DNA of 64,000 bases from Astrothelium macrocarpum (lineage: Eukaryota > Ascomycota > Dothideomycetes > Trypetheliales > Trypetheliaceae), in NCBI GenBank assembly GCA_021030915.1, contig JAGEMR010000141.1, forward strand, positions 1 to 64,000, written 5' to 3'. The notes beneath the pieces were generated by a model that searched no databases, was not told where the DNA came from, and saw only the letters and a program-made list of their open reading frames with translations. Each line of letters opens with the position of its first letter. Within the stretch, counting starts at the first letter, position 1. Both the position numbers and the translations under genes were made by a program. Below, one piece after another: positions 58,770 through 64,000 of this stretch.

Positions 58770-59774
58770 GACTGTAGTAATGTTTATTTCTTGTTTATTG
58801 TTTCCGCAATTGAATGGGGTGATATTATCTCTAGACAATTTTGAAGAGCAATGAATTATGAGCAATGAATCTTTATCATAAATACCTGACTTTATTATCT
58901 CTTACCTATCCGGGATGAGACGATCATTCGCTCGACGAGCGGCTCATAGAGCTGATGGCCTAAAAGTCCGAGACAGATCCCCCACTTTCAGAAAATTCCT
59001 CGCACTATGATCGAACAAGCCTCTGGGGCACGACCTATCAATTGCATTGATTGCTGTTCGGCTCGATAAAGCGAAGGCGCAAGTGGCTTTTGTGGATACG
59101 GACTACATGCAGATCCATACGCATTCGTGGATAGCACCGTGTGAAATGATTCCGCCCAAGGCGACACAGCCTCCACACCGTTACAGTAAAAAGTATGAGC
59201 TTAGTTTGGATGGAAGATTCGGAATTCAGCTCTTTGGCTCACAAGATGCGGCTGCATGGCTTGCAGGCAGCGGAGGAAATCCAGAACAGGCTAGCGCATA
59301 TGCCTATCGAGTGTTGACAACAACCTCAACTAACTTTCTGCGTCTGTGGCTACGCTATGTTCCTTCATTCAAATGAGGAATCTTGAGCCAACAAGAGCGC
59401 TAAAGGTATGCCCTCTCCTGCCAGAATCATGCTATTGCGAAGCTCCTCGCCTGCCTCGGGCCAGTAGGATATTCGAACATCTCCGTGGCGTCACAACGAA
59501 AGTCGTAAACGTTGGTCGCAGAACGTTGGTGTACATTCCTAAAGATCGTGTACGGTTCTAAAAACTTAGCTGCAGGCTTGCATGAGCAAGTCAAAATCAA
59601 GTTCACCGGAATGTGTTGGGCTCAAAAATGGACCGACACTACAATGAGGCTGTCATGACTCAATGACGATAGCTGAGTGATTCGGGCGCACCTGACGTCT
59701 GACATGGATGCGTAGATCGGGTTGTTATCTGCTTGATGCAATTTGATTTGGGTTCTACGTGTAGTGAGCCGACA
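58770..59774. promoter_or_regulatory. Divergent region between precursor and UstYa copy C
   Basis: About 1 kb between start codons facing away from each other; it should hold the promoters of both the precursor and the oxidase. A 109-codon plus-strand frame at 59047-59376 shows no domain and is probably not coding. Confidence 0.45.
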
Positions 59775-60584
59775 ATGAATCCAGAAAGGCTGGAAAGAGA
59801 GCCCTTTCTCCTCACCAAAAACGATGGAAAGGAACAGGGACCTCCAAGCCGAGCAAAACAATTCCAGCACAAAGCCTGGTTGAAATCTGTAAAGACACAT
59901 ATTTTCCTTCATTGTGTCCTCATCGGAATATACACAATCGCCGCTTTACTCACAATTCAACATCGCACAAGGTGTCAGCCTGCAGCTGCTTTCGACCATC
60001 TAACTATCAAATATGCGGACACGACCTTCCACAATCTCACTCAATCACCCTACACTGGTCCACCATCCAAAGAAAATAAAGTAGCATGGGACAATCTTCT
60101 CGCCCCTATGCACATGCGAGTGTCGACGGAAGAGCTGCGTAGAGCTAATCAAGAGTCTGTAAATCTACCTGAGGGAGGTGGACACCTAGGCTGGATGGGC
60201 GTTTTCCACGAGCTTCACTGCATTGTCTGTCCCAACTCTATAGCATCAGGCAGGATTGACGCTGACTGATATACATAGAAAATGCTGCGTGAAGCTCACT
60301 ACAATCCTTTGCCTACCCAAAGCATGACAGAGAAGGAAGAGAAGCATTGGGAGTCGCATCTGGATCACTGCTTTGAAATGCTTCGACAAGCTGCCGTTTG
60401 CCATGCTGACACCTCGCTTACGACGTTCAAATGGCACCCGCAGGAAGCTCGACCGATGTTCAATGCTAGCGAGTCGATTCACAAGTGCGTGGATTGGAAT
60501 GTTCTCATGGCGTCGGCAGCGGATCGTGTCGTGGGGGAAGATGAGATTATGCGGCTTCAAAACCCTCTAATGCATGTAAACTAA
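59775..60584 (+). CDS. UstYa-family (DUF3328) oxidase, copy C
   Basis: Two exons, 59775-60224 and 60279-60584 (54-nt intron, donor GTCTGT), give 251 residues. A short basic cytosolic lead and one TM segment (FLHCVLIGIYTIAALLTI) are followed by SPYTGPPSKENKVAWDNLL, a family block. Both motifs are intact: HELHC (145-149) and HLDHC (177-181). The C-terminal VDWNVLMAS block replaces the usual CRDW. In ustiloxin and asperipin biosynthesis such enzymes install ether or C-C cross-links in core peptides; with YPDSY cores, tyrosine cross-linking is the natural guess. The gene starts 1 kb from the precursor start. Confidence 0.9.
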
Positions 60585-60625
60585 ATATCTTTCAACGTAA
60601 TTTGAAGCCGTTAGCTGTTCGTAGT

Positions 60626-61419
60626 TCAGTGGCGATGATCATGATCGTGATGTACATGCTCATCCTTTCCGTTGTTCGGATCTTGCTCAAAACCTTCCCA
60701 CCTTTCCATCCACTCCAACAACTCGTCCCAATCCCGACACTGATGCTGCGTTCCAAAACCCCTCACACCACCCAGCTCCTTCTCTTTCAATTCTATCGTC
60801 AAGTCCGGCTGACACATCAAGCTCTGCCGTATCAGATCTATACAGTGACGAATGTGTGGCGGACTTGACATGAATGGTAGATCCTCTTCGGAAATCTTTT
60901 GGCCGGTTGTGGCGGCGTCGTAAATGGCCCAGTAACCGTGGCGTATACCATCCTGATGGTATCAGTATACGAAAAAGGGGAAGGAGAAAGGAAAAGAGGG
61001 GGGTACCAAGCAGTGTAGTTGATGAAAGACAGAAAAGGCAGAGCGTTGCGGAGCAAGGACAGGGTGTTTAAAGAAACCGCCTTGTATGGGAAAGAGATGC
61101 GACCACGCAGCGTTGCTTTTGTTTGAGGGAACCTCGCCGTATAATCTTTGATAGCGAAACATTTGCGGCTTGTTTTCCACTGAAGAAGCGGTTAGCTTCT
61201 GCGAATGATAATGGTCTTAAAAAAAGGCTTACAATGCACAGTAGTCTCTAAGTAACCCTCCGCTGCTGATCTTCCTATTGAAAAGCTGACGAAAGAGACC
61301 GATATGATTGCAAGCAAGGTCAAGAATAATTGTCTGAGTGTGCAATCTAACAAGAGCCCTTCCCGACCACCAGCTCTCTTCAGAGAGGAATTGAGCAGAG
61401 TGTAATAATGGCTCGCCAT
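60626..61419 (-). CDS. UstYa-family (DUF3328) oxidase, copy D
   Basis: Three exons, 61419-61233, 61179-61007 and 60952-60626 (introns 53 and 54 nt), give 228 residues. One TM segment (LFLTLLAIISVSFVSFSI) lies near residue 40. Motifs HQLHC (115-119) and HIRHC (153-157) are intact, then FGTQHQCRDWDELLEWM, the conserved C-terminal block. The tail is histidine-rich (HVHHDHDHRH) and could bind metal. It converges with copy C, the stop codons being about 40 bp apart; having two different UstYa proteins beside one precursor matches ustiloxin (UstYa plus UstYb). Confidence 0.9.
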
Positions 61420-61664
61420 GAAGCCTTGCAGTTCCTAGGTGGGATAGGTTACTGCAATATACGTGCCTTTCTAATGAATTCCATGGAAAAGCCCACTTTC
61501 CTTTTTGTCCCCAAGTGTTTCAAAGAAATATGGAAATGGAGGGGCTGACTGCTCATTTGAAGCTAGCACAGTGGCGTATATTGGCGTCTTGCTACGCTCT
61601 TCAAATCATTTGGTAGAATGCAACTCCTGGCATTTTCATGTGTTTTTCCTAAAAAGTTTTGCAA

Positions 61665-63123
61665 ATGTCCGTCTCACGCATTCGAGAGCTGGCTCAGCAG
61701 ATACTCGAAAACACCGTTGAAATCGATTCTACGCTTAAACACAACAATCTGCCCTCACCCTCATTTGGCATCGACTTTGCTCAAGAGATCTTGGAAAAAG
61801 GCGATATCTCTCGAGCACGACAAGCCGTTCTTGAGGCAACAGACGAGCTCCATGCCCTTATGCTGGGACCAGTAGGACAATTGACCTCTCACTCTGTATA
61901 GCTTGCTCCCATCTATTACAACTAAAGTCGCACCACTAATCTCATGTGTCCTGAGGCATCTAGCATGAAATTCATCTTACGCTTCAAGCGCTGTATCGTT
62001 TCAATCTTGCCTCCTGCGTGCCTCTTCCGGATATCGCTTCAGCGGATGTCCCCGCGATAACTTTCTCAGAGATTGCCCAAAGAGCGGGTCTATCCGGATC
62101 GTTGGTCAAAAGAATTCTAAGACATGCAATGACGTATCATATTTTCCATGAGCCTGTCGAGGGTATGGTTGCTCATACCGCTGCGAGCAGAGCGTTGGCT
62201 ACAAATGAAGGTGTTAGGGAGTGGGTTGGCTTGGTCGGAGAAGAGATGTGGGGAGCAGCTGCAAGGGTACGGGCTCTCACCCATCAAAACCCGACATGGA
62301 AATCTAAATCATCACAAAAAAGACAGTCGACGCTATATCAAAATGGCCGTCTTCCTCGGAACCAAACCATTCAGTCCGTTCCTCTCTATCCTAGGCCATC
62401 AAATTTTCCTAACCACCGCAATAGGGTTTCAACCTCGCTCACTCCACCCCCGTCCCCGTCTTCGATTTCCTCGCCTCCCATCCTCTCCGCCAGACCCGCT
62501 ACAGCAATGCAATGTCCTGGTTTAGCTCTATGCCGGCCCTCTCTCCCCACTACATGATCAATGGCTTCCCTTGGTCCTCGCTCTCTCCCAATAGCACGGT
62601 TGTCGATGTAGGCGGCGGCCAAGGTGCCATTAGTGTGGCGCTCGCATCTGCGTTCCCGACACTGAACTTCATAGTGCAAGACCGTGCTGAAATTGTCGCT
62701 CAAGGACGCGCAGGCCTGCCGGAAGAGCTACGGGGGCGCGTGGATTGGATGGCGCATGATCTCTTCGTGCCACAGCCGGTGAAGGGCGCTGCTGTATATC
62801 TGCTGCGCTGGATCCTGCATGATTGGTCGGATGCATACGCGATCAAGATTCTGCGAGCGCTGGTGCCGGCGTTAAAGAGCGGGGCGAGGCTGTGCATTGG
62901 AGAGCTGATTTTACCGGAGTCTGGGAGCGTGAGTGTGTTTGCGGAGAGAAAGTTGAGGAGTATGGATTTGGCGATGCTAGGGTTTCATAATGCGAAGGAG
63001 AGGGACAGGGAAGAATGGGAGGATTTGTTAAGGGAAGCTAATGGGAGTTTTAGACTTGTGGAGACGAGAAGACCAGAGGAGTCAATGTTGGCTTGCATAG
63101 AGGTGGTTTGGGAAGGATTGTAA
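61665..63123 (+). CDS. SAM-dependent O-methyltransferase
   Basis: Four exons, 61665-61895, 61964-62266, 62323-62373 and 62425-63123, all phase 0, give 427 residues. An N-terminal winged-helix dimerisation domain (ITFSEIAQRAGLSGSLVKRILRH) is followed by the SAM motif VDVGGGQG (256-262) and LRWILHDWSD with His327 in the catalytic-base position of plant-type O-methyltransferases. Exon 3 is only 51 nt and easily missed. It would methylate a hydroxyl, for instance a phenolic one. In phomopsin and ustiloxin clusters a methyltransferase tailors the peptide, though usually on nitrogen; here the family is an O-methyltransferase, so tyrosine or hydroxylated tyrosine is a plausible target. This is inference. 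Confidence 0.9.
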
Positions 63124-63328
63124 AACTTAAGATAAGAAGAATTGAAGAGCATCGAGAAAAAATAAAAAGACGAATGCACTGGATACGCGCATTCTCGACT
63201 TCACTTCCTATCTGCTCATTCACTCCCGATCAACTTGATCACATCTCACAGCTTTGTCAGCATTGACATAAGCCTCATTTCGACAATGGCTCTCCACGAA
63301 CGGACATGCGACAAGTTTGAATACCAAT

Positions 63329-64000
63329 TCAGCTTTTCCATTCCTTCACCCATTCCCCCAACATGTCAATAAACTCCTCTGGCTTCCCCAAAAATGGTGC
63401 ATGCCCGGCCTCAATATCCCTAATCTTCCAGTCGACTCCGCTCTTTTGCGTAAATCCATCCTGGAACTGTGGCGGCAGTGCTTGATCCTGCAAACACCTC
63501 ACGAAAGCCAATCGCCCCGCGAACTCCGGCTCTGCCCACGCCGCAGGTGGAGCGGGTGAGTCAAGAGCGGCGAGTGACTGGGGGCGGAGAAGGCTAACCA
63601 ATCGTTCTGCTTCGGTTTCGGGGAGATCGTTAAAGCAGACTTGGCGAGGGTTGTCCATGAGAGCAAGGCGTTCGGATGGCTATACAGAAAGGTTCTAGTT
63701 AGCTAGCTATCATCGCGAGTCATGAACTTTAGTGTTTACCTGATTCTCGATCACATAAGGCGCATGCTTTCCACCCATGACTGTCAAAAGACTGACGTCA
63801 CCTGGCACTACGAAAGCGCTAACATACACTAACCCAATAACGCCTCCTTTCTTGCCTTCTTTCTTGAGATGCGCCGTACTCAACCCGTGGGCAGCGCCTC
63901 CAGCTGGAATTCCGCCATATGAGTGGGCCACGACGAGGACTTCTTTGCCTTCGTCGATAAGGGCCAGAATGGCAGCGCGAACGGCGTCAGCATCCTTTGT
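63329..64000 (-). CDS. Alpha/beta hydrolase, 5' end beyond the window
   Basis: Two exons are visible, 64000-63740 and 63679-63329, with a 60-nt intron (branch GCTAAC). The frame is open at the window edge, so the N-terminus is missing. The nucleophile elbow is AHSYGG (serine nucleophile), followed by GGVIGLVYVSAF, and the catalytic His lies in AGHAPFL near the C-terminus (EFIDMLGEWVKEW). This is the AB_hydrolase_6 type often found in fungal secondary-metabolite clusters, acting as esterase or lyase. It converges with the O-methyltransferase, 205 bp apart, and may be part of the cluster. Confidence 0.85.

Noticed and set aside
59047..59376. 109-codon plus-strand frame between precursor and UstYa copy C
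   Set aside because: No signal peptide, domain or repeat; it overlaps an opposite-strand frame and lies in the divergent promoter region.

Overview
This window comes from a filamentous ascomycete (Pezizomycotina). Genes carry many 45-86 nt introns with GTAAGT-type donors and CTAAC/CTGAC-like branch points, and the gene families are typical fungal ones (HET, UstYa, MFS, rhodopsin-domain membrane proteins, HeLo-like kinases). GC-balanced gene blocks alternate with extremely AT-rich blocks whose transposon relics are full of C-to-T/G-to-A changes, the signature of repeat-induced point mutation (RIP). All splice structures here were worked out by eye from reading frame and splice motifs; none is supported by transcript data.

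Layout. 1-9.4 kb: RIP-degraded DNA with a Copia relic and a Tc1/mariner-like element. 9.4-22.6 kb: three genes resembling fungal non-self-recognition/cell-death genes: a kinase-Sel1-ankyrin gene with one nonsense codon, a divergent HeLo-like pseudokinase gene, and a HET-domain gene split by a 4989-bp Copia element with a perfect 5-bp target duplication. 23.4-30.2 kb: an MFS pump, a GNAT acetyltransferase, two UstYa-family genes and a tiny secreted-peptide ORF, bracketed by two copies of a 130-bp palindromic MITE. 31.3-34.6 kb: an AT-rich inverted-repeat element. 34.9-40.5 kb: a rhodopsin-domain membrane protein gene whose intron carries a 4213-bp hAT element inserted exactly at the splice donor. 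41.8-48.4 kb: a Fungal_N/DnaJ-C-terminal fusion gene and a Sac-family phosphoinositide phosphatase. 48.7-64 kb: SDR, MFS, prefoldin subunit 4, then what looks like a RiPP (dikaritin-type) biosynthetic cluster.

The most striking system is at 53.4-64 kb. A 159-residue secreted precursor (58240-58769, minus) contains nine 15-residue repeats, each with a near-invariant AIAYPDSY core and, except for two, a KR Kex2 site. It is surrounded by two UstYa-type oxidase genes with paired HxxHC motifs, an O-methyltransferase, a cytochrome P450, a membrane-anchored PLP aminotransferase and an alpha/beta hydrolase. This is the architecture of ustiloxin/phomopsin/asperipin pathways, but I do not recognise this core sequence from a described compound. 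A second UstYa pair at 27-30 kb may belong to a separate or split pathway.
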